The notes beneath the pieces were generated by a model. That model ran no database searches. It worked only from the letters and a program-made list of their open reading frames with translations, and was not told the origin of the DNA. 64,000 nucleotides of DNA from Adiantum capillus-veneris. Lineage: Eukaryota > Streptophyta > Polypodiopsida > Polypodiales > Pteridaceae. The stretch lies in contig CM043944.1 of assembly GCA_014529385.2 (NCBI GenBank), forward strand, positions 92,311,914 through 92,375,913, given 5' to 3'. Positions 37,197 to 48,854 of this stretch are shown piece by piece; the stretch's first letter is position 1, and each line of letters opens with the position of its first letter. The position numbers and the translations under genes were made by a program.

Positions 37197-39196
37197 TCAC
37201 TCTATTAATATAGGAATGCTTGCCTCTCTTGTTTGATTACACCGAGCTTTGATGTTGGAAATCAACTCCCTTGTGCTGATTTGCTCTGGGTTACTATGCA
37301 ATAGATTGGTTCTAGATGGATTGATGACATGGGGGTTGTAAATATCTGCAATTTGTGCAAATAATTAGCTAAAGCATTAACAATAGTCACATTTGAAGCA
37401 AGCTAGTATTCTAATTAAGTACATGCACAATCACTGCATCGAATTCAATCACTATGTTCTTACTTTGTTCGATGCTATCAATGTCTTCTATTGTATGAGT
37501 AAATGGTATTTGTAAAGTATTCTCATTTAACCTTTTCAAAGGGTAGCTTCTTTCATCTAGCAACATGCAAGCCACAAGTAAGAGTAACTTAAGAAGTGTT
37601 TTAATACATCTAATAGTATTTTGGAGAGCTTTTTTCTCTATTCTAGAGTGTGACTTTTAAGATTTGTTTAGAGGAGACAAGCAATTATGAGTAGTCACAT
37701 GGTTGTAGGCTAGAATAATCTGTTGGTCTCTTCCTTTCAATAAGACTCTGCACACAAAGCAAGCTCAAATCATGAAGTGCATTTTGAGGGAAGTAGTTTG
37801 TGTCTGTAGGTTTATGTTCCTAAAAAAATTGTTACTTTAGAGTTACCTTCAAGGGAATAGCTTGTTCGAGATATCGAGCTTGACTTTCAAGAGAGGTGAG
37901 CCTTATCTGCAAAGAAAGTAGTTATGAGGAGGAAAACAAATAAGTAGAAGTATGTCACAATGGATGTCCACTAATTGCAAAATTTGTGCACCTCGAATTT
38001 GTGCTTTTGTAAGTGAGGAGGGTGCACATACTATACTAGATTTGTCACCCTTCACTTTCCACCTTTCCAAGGCATGCATATCGCTACTTTTAAATCTTTC
38101 CAAATGAATAAAACACAACAATCTCACTGTAGTTTAATCAAATGGAAAGGCTTGTGCTTAAAAACTTGAAAGTACTGAGAGCAAATTCCCTTAGGCTATG
38201 GTCACTCAAGGCGAACTTATCCCCCATTTTAGCTATGTGATGTAAGCATTTTTGTCTTTTGCTTTTATGTGTGACTAGACACAATGTCAAAAGTCTTAGT
38301 TTTGTGCATAGTTTTGCGACTATGCCAAAAGAGGCTTAGTTACAAAAAGGAAGGCTTAGTTATTTGGTGAGCTTTATGCTCTCTTGTATTTATGTTATCA
38401 AGGCCCTTGCCTATTAACTAATTAATCTTTCCATTTCGGGTAAGCCTTTTGAAAGATATCATTTTCAACCCCTCCATTGTTTTGGCAACTCTTCCATTGC
38501 AATAGTGACCGTGGAGGCCCGATATGAAAAGACATGAATAAAAACAAACGAGTTTAGATAATGATGCATATGAATGTTTTTATGGAACTTGAAAGAAATT
38601 TAATCTCTTTGATGAGTTGAAATATGTGATAAATCAACCTGCATTCCACTAGCCATGTTTTCCACATCTTCCTTCAAGGTGAAAATCAATTTCTCCAATT
38701 TCTCTGCCACCTCCACCTGCAAACAACATCGTTAACATCAATTTTATGAATATGGTATGATGGATTTAATTCCTATCTCGACCATTTTTTCTAGATCCTT
38801 TAAGTAGCAAGCTGGCATGGAAGAACCGATGCAAGCTGTGATCTTATTGAACATGCTTCAAAAAGTCTAAAAAGGAGGCATAAATGTAATTGGGTAGTAC
38901 TAGAGAATACAGATGAAATTAACAAAAAGAAGAATATAGGATGCTCACAATCTGTGTCCTGAGCTTATCATAGCAATGGCTCAAGGAGGGGTCTACATTG
39001 GAGGTATCAATATTCTTATGCGTGTGCCTCCTGGTGTTGCTCATCGGTAATTCGACACTCCTTGGAGGCGTATCTTCATCACTTGACTAAGCAAAAAAGG
39101 AAGCAAGTTGAGAAACCAGTACTTTTGTTTACTTATCTATCTTGTGAGAAAGTTTGCTGGTTTTGGTTTATTCCTAGATGAACATGCACGCCCATG

Positions 39197-39250
<54 letters not shown>

Positions 39251-41817
39251 TTCCCACAAAAGTGTGTGTGAGAGAGATGATGTTTAGCCAAGGAGCTTTG
39301 TCTCCCTTTAACCCCAATGGGTAAAACTTTTCAATGTTGTACCTTGCTGTTCATCTTCACTTGAGTATTTGCATTGTCTTTCTGACTTTCCTCAATCTCG
39401 CTCACTTCTTCCGTCTGTTTTGCAAAATCCTGCAGAGGATGTCATCATCATGTAAAAAAGGAAAAAATTTGGTGCTATAAAAGTCTTCACATGTGCAATG
39501 CAGTTGGGTATTAGCTCGTCCAAACTCACCGGACCATGCTCCAATTCAGTTGTAATCTTATCAGAAGCTTGCCTATGGGCATGCAAAACCTTCTCTAAAG
39601 CCAATGATAAGGCCTCGTCCTGAGTAATAATTAAGATTGATTTAACAAGGGTGGCCTTTCATGCTTTAATTAAGTGCTTAGAAGATATGCATGTGGTAGT
39701 TGTTATTTTCAAAAAAATTCCAACAGAAATGTGCTTGAGTTGTGAATGCTTCATGAATGCATTAACATACATACATGTGCATGCATGCAAACATACATAA
39801 ATATAACAGCCCACATATGGATACATGCCTACTTGGAACCATATGCTATCCATAATCTGTCCTTAACTAATCTTTATCTCTCTCTCTCGAACACACACAC
39901 ACAGGTAGAGCGGTAGAAATTTGACCTTTTTTTACACACATAATCCAAACATGGTTGAAAAGGCTCATAAGAGGGATTGTGTAAGTCTGTTTAAGCTGTG
40001 CTTCTTCTGGGATGGTTTTCTAAATAGAATGTGTAACTCATGAAGAGAACAAGCATAGTAGTGATGTTCATTTATGTTGGCAGCTTGTGAACTCTATACG
40101 AGAGCTTTTCACACGGCAGACAAGTACGGTTGCAACAAACTGCTCTCATTAAACTAGTAAGGTGCACCTCAAGGCGGTCACTTTTCAAAACGTGTACTAG
40201 ATCAAAAGGGTTAACTGGGGAGCATTATATGTGTTTCAAAAATGTATACATTAGAGGGCGGTGAGTGTTTTTAAAAAGAGATCTTGGTGAGTGACAGCCC
40301 AGAGTCCTCAACTCAATAATAGAAAATTCAAATGCTAACATTAACACTATTAACCATCATCTCCTCACCACATGCAAAGTGTCCATGGTAGTAGCATCCA
40401 CATTCTTGACAATGTTGCACATGGTTGCATCTCGCCGTACAATCTGCATAAAGCTCACTTGATATTAATTTTTGGACGTTATTTTAATAATTTTAGTTGC
40501 TGTATAGCTTCTTTTACTTTATTATTTTTAGTTACTATTTAATATTTTGCCTCAATGTAAACTACGGTGATTTTCAACCTTTCTTGCTTGCTGAGCTTGG
40601 CGGGCTTGCTTCACCAACTCACTGTGCTTTCTCTTGCAAACCTTGCATTTGAGCAAATTGGGTTCATGTTTATTTTTACCTTCTGTCCTTTGCTGTTTAA
40701 AGCAATGCAGCTTAAATTTATACTCAACCTGTATGACATCGTACACCAGTAAAATCTTCCTTTCTGCAAAGCCTCGGGAGAATATCTGTTTCAACATTTT
40801 AAAACAGTGAATCATCAGTTGAAACATGTGGCGTTTTCCTTGCACCAATCAAAAGCCGATGTACATGCATGCACACATTTTTTTGATTTTTTTTTGGTAA
40901 AAATATACACACATACATAATGGTTCTTTTTAAATAATTGTGTATATGTTACATGTGTATATACAAAAATCTTCTTTTCTTGGGTAACCCTACTAATATA
41001 CAGATAACTACCATCACATTTACTTCTTCTGTGATTAAATTTAATAAACCTGTGCCACGGTGAGGGGGCATCGATAAGCGTACTCCTCCCTGAGGTATTT
41101 CAATGTGTACTCCACAAACCGCTACATTTTAAAAGAACAATTTCTGGTTAGCTTGAATTAAATGAAATCTTGCTTGCAGATTACTGAGATTGCAAAGTAA
41201 ATAGGGAGCTTTGCATACAGAGTCACTTTTTGCAAATAATGCATAACCATTCTCTGATAAATATCGGGACACATGTCGTGAGTAGCCCAGTAACGCATAA
41301 TGCAGAAGCGGCAAGATTGATGCGGTGTTTCCTTCCCTCAATCTAGCAACCGATCACAAAAACATAAAAATCATGAGTATTGTAGCTCATTTGAACTAAG
41401 GGTTCAATTTACCCGACATATTAAAGAAATGTTAAGTCAATACATGCTACCTCAATCAGACATTATTAGAAATAGGTTCAATCATCAAAACCTACTAAAT
41501 CTTAAACAGTCAAGTGTGATCATCTTTTAACTCGTGCTATGTCATCGATCATAGCCAGCTAAGTTTTCACAAGAGAAGGTATAAGCCTATGGGATGTGGG
41601 TGCAAACAACATTACCAGACCCTATGTAAACCACCAAGAACATAATCATAGAGATATGTGCACCCTACATCCACAAATATAACCACACCTAATAGTAGAT
41701 TCACAGCCCAGAGTTGTCACAGAATTACCCATTCATATCAACCGGATGAGGGTATCCAATTGTACGCAATTGAACACGGAGGCGCTCAAGATTGCCTTCC
41801 AAATCTCCTGTAGCCAT
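37197..41817 (-). CDS. CEP44: CEP44-like centriolar protein, 13 exons, complete
   Basis: Homologue of centrosomal protein of 44 kDa, which in animals sits in the centriole and is needed for a sound centriole wall. Exons, in transcript order: 41817-41729, 41342-41219, 41121-41050, 40785-40729, 40641-40579, 40443-40369, 39619-39530, 39429-39343, 39086-38949, 38716-38639, 37906-37847, 37587-37464, 37345-37197 (stop TGA). All introns are GT-AG and all phases close, giving 401 residues; human CEP44 is about 390. The N-terminus MATGDLEGNLERLRVQL, then LPLLHYALLGYS, RFVEYTLKYLREEY and SRGFAERKI..VYDVI follow the conserved CEP44 domain (residues 1 to about 120). A basic linker RKHSELVKQARQAQQARK and coiled-coil-prone helices (EKLEKLIFTLKEDVENM, LESQARYLEQA) follow. 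The start ATG matches the family start. Exons 1-10 are the surest; the acceptor of exon 12 and the last exon rest on splice logic alone. Introns carry a MITE and a (TG)n run. Confidence 0.9.
39199..39246. repeat. (TG)n microsatellite in a CEP44 intron
   Basis: TG run of about 48 bp between the exons 39343-39429 and 38949-39086. Confidence 0.95.
40167..40304. mobile_element. Second copy of the hAT-like MITE, in a CEP44 intron
   Basis: Starts CCTCAAGGCGGTCAC and ends GTGACAGCCCAGAG. The left part matches the reverse complement of the right part of 35763-35980 (GGCGGTCACTTTT, GTTAACTGG), and the middle TGTATACAT plus G+C-rich block is also shared. It is shorter (138 bp) and no target duplication is recognisable, so it is older. 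It lies between the CEP44 exons 40443-40369 and 39619-39530. Confidence 0.65.
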
Positions 41818-41939
41818 AGCCTGAGCTCAAAATAAACAGCCACTTCCAAAGTTATTACAGGTTACAATTAATTTGCATGAATGTCCTCCCTCTAAAATGG
41901 AAAACAACTTCATAAATACACACCTCAAGGGCACAAGCA

Positions 41940-41942
<3 letters not shown>

Positions 41943-42012
<70 letters not shown>
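41943..42012. repeat. (CT)n / (GA)n tract upstream of CEP44
   Basis: A 70 bp CT run; on the CEP44 sense strand it is (GA)n, about 125-195 bp before the start codon. GAGA tracts in plant promoters and 5' UTRs can bind BBR/BPC factors. That role is possible here but the window is full of such runs. Confidence 0.9.
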
Positions 42013-42015
<3 letters not shown>

Positions 42016-42122
42016 GCACAAAAAGTGGCTGTATACTGTGCACAAAGAGACCTCTGGAGATGCTCAAAGGCCTATCACCTAGAGGATGTACCAGATGGAG
42101 AGTGCTTACCCATCAAGGTGGC

Positions 42123-43910
42123 CTATATGAAGAATGCAAAACGAACCACTGTGGAGGTGTGTAATGCCATGTGATATGACCTTAGTCCAGACTGAAGAAC
42201 TGAAGATCTCGCCCATGTCCAAAGAAAAGAGTATCGACACCTCTCCACTGCCCTGGAGGAGCCTGATGAAGTATCCCACTGGCTGCGAAGAGAATGCAGC
42301 AGCTCATTCCAAATAGCTGTGAAAGTGGTGGACGTAGGGGAAGAATGTGAGCACAACGAGCCTTCCACACGGTCCAGAGAGGGATGCTGCAGATTGTGGT
42401 AAAAACTCCATCCCTCTGGGAGAGGTCCAACTGATAACATACATATTCCTGGAATCATCTGTAGAGTGCCCCGTCTATATCCCAATGAAGCAAGCATGAA
42501 GACCAAATCTGTCGGAGAGCCCTGAAAAAAGGTGTGCCCCCCCCAGAAATCGCAAAAGCCATGCAACTACCCCCCACATCACAAACCCAACATGAATCAT
42601 GAATCTCCACTTTGATCAGTTAACAACAAACTGCCCTCCACATGGACAAACCTAGAAACAGTGCCTCAAGGACTTATGCTGCAAAGTACATCTTTGGCAA
42701 GTGGGATCATGCAGTGAGCGCCTCCCATAAGAGCCCACCGCTGATAAAGAGCCACCTCACCCTCAGAAACCAATCAGATGTTATAGCCATGATGGCCAGT
42801 CTTTGCAATGCCAAACATGTGTCCCAAGCTGCACAATAATCGGGTCTCGCTTCTCAGAAAGAGGATGAAAAAACGGCCATCAACCCTGATGAGAAGGTAA
42901 AACAGTCTGTCCACCAATATAGCCACGCCCATTAGGAGGAATAGCCGCATCAATCTCTCTCATACGTGCACCAATCCCTTTGCGGATCCCATAGGTAGCA
43001 CCAATGAACTCTGCAGCAACCAACAAACCATCCGACCAACAACGTAAAGATGCTGCCGGACGATCATCCCATCTACCCCAATCCACGTGCGTCCTCTCAC
43101 CTATCTGACCGCCCTCTGAATCTGTTACATATGCATTCCAAATAAGTGGCTGCCTCTCTACCTTCTCCACACAAGGTTGGTGCCGAATCAAAGCAAAGTG
43201 CTAATCCATCCAAATGCTCAACAAGTAGGACATAAAGGGTGACAACTGAGACATAAGACAGGAGCATCTGTAATGCATTTGATGGTCGAGTGCCAAGCGC
43301 CATTGCGTTGTCACCACTATCCTTAGACCCAAAACGAAGAGAGGCTTGTGACAAAGCATGATATAGAAATAACTTCCAAGGCTCACCCCCAGGAAACAAC
43401 CCACGTACTATAATCTTGGCAAGCAATTCCTTGCTCTGCATCTTTGGATCAATAATCTTCCTCTCTAGGCAAGATAACCGTGTCCCAATGACCTCATGGC
43501 CAAGTGTCAGTAGACCCATTTTGTACCACTCCATAGAAAGTTGTGCACTAGGCGGCGCAAACGTCAAAGTGAAGAGTCACGCAGGATGTAGTAAACCAGG
43601 CCATTGAGTAGGGTTACTGAGAGATAGAAGCTCACACACCAGGGGCCACACCCAAAGACAAATCACAATGTTCTTCCATCCAGAGATTGAGCAAAGACAA
43701 GACCCGCCAGAGAGGAGGGATATAGGGCACATCACTGGCAAAGGTATATCGAGTAATCAAGCAGCAGAGGTGGGGAGATCCAGGACGCCCAGGATGAGGG
43801 GATGCTCCCATCGATAGAGGAGGTTGCAGCAAAGGATCAGATCTATATTGGCGAGACATGGGACACACCCTGTGCAGACTCTGTATTTGTTCTCTGAGAT
43901 ACACACCCAC
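42123..43910 (-). pseudogene. LINE ORF2 C-terminal remnant
   Basis: Minus-strand frames, repeatedly broken. The part near 43480-43370 reads IIDPKMQSKELLAKIIVRGLF followed by PGGEPWKLFLYHALSQAS, a pattern I recognise from post-RT regions of plant non-LTR retrotransposons (the IDP...KALLAK...R...PG.EPWK block). Further frames at 43191-42880 and 42566-42123 are Trp- and Gly-rich without a clear domain. Stops near 43220 and 42880 and frame changes show it is not functional. Confidence 0.6.
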
Positions 43911-44023
43911 TTTTTGTACATATACCTCTCAAGCTCTTGATATAATAGAGGATTCGAGCCGTACTCTCTCGACATCCAGAGTGCAGATGAGGATGGATTC
44001 TAGTAGTAGTATCTTTGTTCTAG

Positions 44024-44234
<211 letters not shown>

Positions 44235-44303
44235 GGCAAGTCTGTATTTTTGAGTACTGTGGGTTTTGACGATGCTTAGGTGAGCCTGTCCTCAAGGAGC
44301 CGT

Positions 44304-44588
44304 TGTCACAAAGTGATGACGTGGCTGCCCGCTCTGCAGAAACCCTAACCCTAACCCTTAAAAAAATCTGAAACCCTAACCCTAAAATCAGAAAACCCTA
44401 ACTCTGTCCTAACCCTAACCCTTAACCTAACCCTAAATCTTGCTAACGTGGCAGTTGACGCGTGGCAGCTGTACGGATCTCTGTGATTTGCAGTGGATTT
44501 TCCAAGAAAAAGCACCAGCGGCGGCAGTTTCTGCTTTTGTTCTGCACAATGGGAAGAGAGAAAAACTTTATGCTTTATTTATTAAGCA

Positions 44589-44621
<33 letters not shown>

Positions 44622-45023
44622 CTTTTGCTTTTTATTTTCAAAGGCTCAAGAGGGAGCTTGAGAGAGAAAGAGAGAGATTGAAATTGCTTTACTTTTGAAA
44701 AGCTTTGAGCTTTTGATTTTCAGCTTTTGGGGCTCTGCTTTTGGCATCCCTTGTACCTTTAAATTTGTGGGTAGGCCACTCACAACTCAAGGCATCTGGA
44801 CGCAGAGTCTGAGTGTGAACGCCTGCCCGCACTCTTGTACTTTGAACTCAGATTAATACAAAAAGAAATACCGAAAGGGGCGCCAGTCTTTGGGGCCAAT
44901 ATCTCTAGGCACGGAACTCCGCCGGGCCAGTGTCGAATAAATTGTGAACTGTGAATTGTTTTGAAGTGGTTATTTGGTGCTGTCGTGGTAGATTCTTGAC
45001 TTGGAGTGTCTAAGTCTGTTACA
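44304..45023 (+). repeat. 5' LTR of element A (720 bp), with telomere-like repeats
   Basis: Begins TGTCACAAAGTGATGACGTGG and ends GTCTGTTACA. Near its start, at 44338-44440, there are many CCCTAA units, mostly as AACCCTAACCCT strings. A (GA)n lies at 44592-44619. It carries the subtype marker GTGTGAACGCCTGCCCGC, shared with the LTR at 48262. Confidence 0.9.
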
Positions 45024-45092
45024 GTGGTATCAGAGCATGGCCGATTTCTCCTTACGGGAAATCCAATCCCAATTTTTTTTTCCGCGGCACCT

Positions 45093-46254
45093 ATGGCTTC
45101 ACGCAAGGATCAGTCGACTCCCTCTGCATCGGGAGATGCAGCAAGGGATCACAACGAAGATTAGAGGAGTATGGCCCGCCTCGGCCTACTCAGGCGGAGC
45201 GTCGAGAGATGGAGCGTCGTCAATTGATCGGCGATGCAACGAAGATGATGCTCAATTTTACGAACGACCCAAAATTTGCAAAATATATGAGCGAGACTTC
45301 TTTTCAGGAAGTGCATGCGCAGTGGCAGAAAACTACAACACCACCCCCAAAACCCACTCTCAAGAAACCTTCTGCTCACAAGAAATATTCAAAGAAGGAA
45401 TTAGAAGAGGTGGTTGATGCACGGATTGCTCAGCTTTTTGACGTGCAAAACAAAGCTAAAAGGCATGGCAAAAAGCAGAAGAAAGGCAGTGACTTTCCGG
45501 GTTATTTGGGTTGTCAGTCGACATTTGAAAAGGCAAAGAAACAGAAGAAGCGTGTTCAATTTGAAGAAGTACCCAGTTCTTCTTCTTCTTCTTCTTCTAG
45601 CTCATTTGACTCGAGCGAAGAAGACCGCAAAGGCAAAAAGCGAAGCAAGAAACAACGCTTGGGAAAGGGCAAGAAAAAGGCAAAGAAGTCTAAATCTCAC
45701 CCAGTGAGTGACAATTCTACAGAGGACTCGTCTACAGACAGTTCATACTCTGACGACAACAACTTTTATGCAAAGAAGAAGAATTTTTATAAAGCCAACC
45801 AATATGACTTTCTAGAAGATAAAAGCAAGAAGATCCGAAGTCTAAGGAAGGTGGACAGTCAATTAAATTTGACACGTTTTCGGGGTATAGAGATGCTTCG
45901 AAGGCTTTGTCTTTTGTACAACAGTTTGACATCGCTTTCGCAGGAGGACGCTCCTCAGAGCACTCTAAGATTCGGAGAGCTGCCTCTTTTAAGGGGAATT
46001 CTCGAACTTGGTGGTCCACGCTTCTTTTGAACAACACTGCACCAGTTAAATGGCTGAAATTTAAGAAGCTTTTTATTTCTTCTTGGCTGACTCAAGAGTA
46101 TGAACGCGATATACGAGCGGCTTGGAACCATCTTCGGATGACCAAGAAAGATACACTGAACGCTTATTGCGAGAGATTCTGGAGCTCTTTTCTACCCGCC
46201 TCTTCATTCAAGAAGATCTCGTTCAGAGAACAGATTGACGGTTTACCTTGGGTC
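45093..46254 (+). pseudogene. Element A gag
   Basis: ATG at 45093 (MASRKDQSTPSASGDA) but an in-frame stop follows near 45160. The main frame resumes at 45209-46030 (MERRQLIGDATKMMLNF, KVDARIAQLF-like helix, a Ser run from TCT repeats at 45575-45602, acidic and basic tracts). After a frame change near 45890 it gives the retrotransposon capsid core (RTWWSTLLLN, KLFISSWLTQEYERDI, ERFWSSFLPASSF). Gag ends abruptly near 46260 at the deletion junction. Confidence 0.8.
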
Positions 46255-47030
46255 TACCTACAGAGATCTGAGATTGCCAATTCAGTGGTTTTAGATTTAT
46301 TAAAGTCTTATATCTCGGATCAAAAGACTCAATGAAAAAAGTATCTACCTTTGGTGGAATTTGCCTACAATAACACCATACACTCTTCGACGGGGAAGGC
46401 GCCATTTGAGATTGTTGAAGGTGCTGCCACCCTTCCTAAGCACGAAAGATAAGATTTTTGAAGTGGATGAGTATACGCAGGACTTAGACACGGCTTTTGC
46501 CAAGGTCCGCGAGGCTTTGCAGAAATCTCAAGAATGACAAAAAAAGGCAGCGGATCGCCATCATCGCGATTTGAAATTGAAGGAGGATGATTGGATGCTC
46601 TTACCTTTTGAGAAGGCACGCCTGAGAAAGAAGAAGAGAAAGGAGAGGCTTTTTCCAAAGCATAGTATGCAATACTACAGACCTTTCCAGATCTCTGAAA
46701 AGATCAATGATGCATCCTTCCCACTGAAACTACCTGACTCTTGGAGGATGCACAATGCAATCCATGTGAGTCTCTTGAAACCTTTTAAAGGTGCTGTGCC
46801 TGATGATGGGAGCTTGATGAGCAACCCGAAGTGGAAGAAAACGAGGAGATCCTTGTTCTTGAACAGATTTGGCACATAAGGACACAAAGAATAAAGGTAA
46901 AATCCGAAGGCGGTTCTTGGTTAAATTCAAGAACTATCCTGCATTGGATGTGAAGTGGATGGAAGAGGAGGACCTAGCAGATACTCCTCAGATTGTGAAA
47001 CTTTACCTTGAAGCTTTTGGTTTAGCATAG
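46255..47030 (+). pseudogene. Element A integrase C-terminal half and chromodomain remnant
   Basis: Joined in frame to gag: ANSVVLDLLKSYISDQKTQ is the integrase segment just after the catalytic Glu, then a TGA. Later frames give the GKAPFEIVEGA-like segment, KINDASFPLKLPDSWRMHNA, HVSLLKPFKG, and at about 46890-47030 a chromodomain-like end (WMEEEDLADTPQIVKLYLEAFG). Several stops. Confidence 0.75.
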
Positions 47031-47602
47031 TCTACTCCAAATAGAACCCAGAATTCAGCTTGGCCGGAGATCTGGTGCAGTAGGATGCACAAGAGGGGAG
47101 TTACTCCGCTCCTTTGTCAACAGATGCCTTGATTTTTGTATACTAAAGTCCCTGATGTCTCTTTGAGCTTCAGGGATACTGAGAGCTGACAGTATTCTGT
47201 TGTATGACTTCATGAAATGGAATTCATGAATATGAAACTGATTTGTTCTTGACTTGTTTGTAATTGCAGGAATTGATAGACGAAATGACTGCAACATTTT
47301 GGTCCAATTGATCTCGAATAGACATGGTTGCAATAGGGGTTAGTCAATCGGCCATCTATGAGGTCCCAACTGGATCTAGATGCGATTGCTAGCTACATTG
47401 CCGATAAATCATGGTCTAAGATCCGAATGAATGTTGAATGTCATGTGATGTCCTGTGATGTGACTGTCGATTGGTACATGTGCTAGATGTGTGTTCCTAG
47501 TACATAGGTACTAACAGTCAGTGTTTGCTAAGACGGTTTATGGCCTCTATCTGTTTTGCAGGCGTAGTCGAGGGCGATTACAATGCTTTCAAGAGGGGGG
47601 TA

Positions 47603-48254
47603 TGTCACAAAGTGATGACGTGGCTGCCCAAGAGGAAAGCCTGACTGCTGCTGGAAACCCTAACCCTAAAACCTGCAAACCCTAATTTTTGCCAAAAACC
47701 CTAACCCTAAAATCTGCCCTAACCCTAACCCTAACCCCAAAAAGCACCAAGACTGAAATCCCGTGAAATGCGTTGGCATGCTGACGTGGCATCGTATGGC
47801 AGGGCCCGAAATTTGCGCTGGCTGAATTTGCGGCAGCTTTTCAGTTGCTTTTGCTCTATGCAATTTCATGAGAAAGAGAGAGAGAATACTTTGCTTTTAT
47901 TTTTATTCGAGCTCTAGAGAGAGCTTGTGTGAGAGGGATAAAATTTGCTTTTGATCTGAAGCTTTTGGGGCTCTGCTTTTGGTATCCCTTGTTATTTAAA
48001 TACGTGGTGAGGTCTCACACTCTGCAGAGCATATGGACGCAGAGTCTGAGAGTGAAACCCTAACCACTCTCTTGTACTTTGAACTGATTAATACATAAAG
48101 AAATACCGAAAGGGGCGCCAGTCTTTGGGGCAATATCTCTAGGCCGGGACTCCGCCGGGCCAGTGCAAATCTATTGTGAACTGTGAACTGTTTGAAGTGG
48201 TTATTTGGTGCTGTTGTGATTGATTCTTGACTTGGAGTGTCCAAGTCTCTTACA
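47603..48254 (+). repeat. 3' LTR of element A (652 bp)
   Basis: Begins TGTCACAAAGTGATGACGTGG, ends GTCTCTTACA. It has AAACCCTAACCC strings at 47655-47735 and carries the other subtype marker, GAGTGAAACCCTAACCACTC, like the LTRs at 50185, 56315 and 60297. Confidence 0.9.
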
Positions 48255-48261
48255 CCTAGGC

Positions 48262-48854
48262 ATGGACAATCCCCGCGGGAAAGACCTTCTGCAGAATGAT
48301 AACGTGGCAGGCCTGTCCAGAAAATACGGCAGAATTTGCGAAATGCTGACGTGGCAACAACTGTACGGAAATGCGCCATTTACGGTAGATTCTAGCTGCT
48401 TTTGGGGCTACGCAATTCTGGCTTTATTCTACGCAAGTAGTTGAGAGAGAGGGAGAAAGCAAGTTGCTTTATTTTTTCACTAAGCCTATGAGAGGGAAAA
48501 TTAAAGTTGCTTTATTTTGAAAGCTTTTAAACTTAGAAGCTTTTGGGGCTTTTGATTTTTCAGCTTTTGGGCTTTGCTTTTGGCATCCCTTGCACTCTTT
48601 AAATATGTGGGTAGGCCTCTCACAACTCAGAGCATCTGGACGCAGAGTCTGAGTGTGAACGCCTGCCCGCTCTCTTGTACTTTGAACTCAAATTAATACA
48701 AACCCAAAGGGGCGCCAATCTTTGGGGCCAATATCTCTAGGCACGGAACTCCGCCGGGCCAGTGTCGAATCAATTGTGAACTGTGAACTGTTTTGAAGTA
48801 TTTATTTGTGCTGTCGCGGTAGATTCTTGACTTGGAGTGTCCAAGTCCGTTACA
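48262..48854 (+). repeat. Additional LTR of the same family, 5' end degraded
   Basis: Lies only about 8 bp after the 3' LTR of element A. From GCTGACGTGGCAACAACTG onwards it follows the family LTR to its end GTCCGTTACA at 48854, but the telomere-like 5' part is missing. It has the subtype marker of the LTR at 44304. No primer-binding site follows, so it is a solo or truncated LTR. Confidence 0.8.

Larger units (their letters stand above)
44304..48254 (+). mobile_element. Chromovirus-type Gypsy element A, internally deleted
   Basis: The 5' LTR 44304-45023 is followed one base later by TGGTATCAGAGC (45025). The polypurine tract AAGAGGGGGG (47591-47600) precedes the 3' LTR 47603-48254. The internal region is only about 2.6 kb because the end of gag, all of protease, RT and RNase H, and the start of integrase are missing. 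The two LTRs belong to different subtypes and the flanking 5-mers (GCCGT and CCTAG) do not match, so this is a recombinant copy and not a simple insertion. Confidence 0.85.

Noticed and set aside
38422-38490. Alternative last CEP44 exon ending in TAA
   Set aside because: Phase fits, but the acceptor is weak and the exons at 37906-37847, 37587-37464 and 37345-37197 have better splice sites, exact phases and give a family-like length.
44304-48254. Simple insertion of element A with target duplication
   Set aside because: The 5-mers outside the two ends differ (GCCGT and CCTAG) and the LTRs are of different subtypes.
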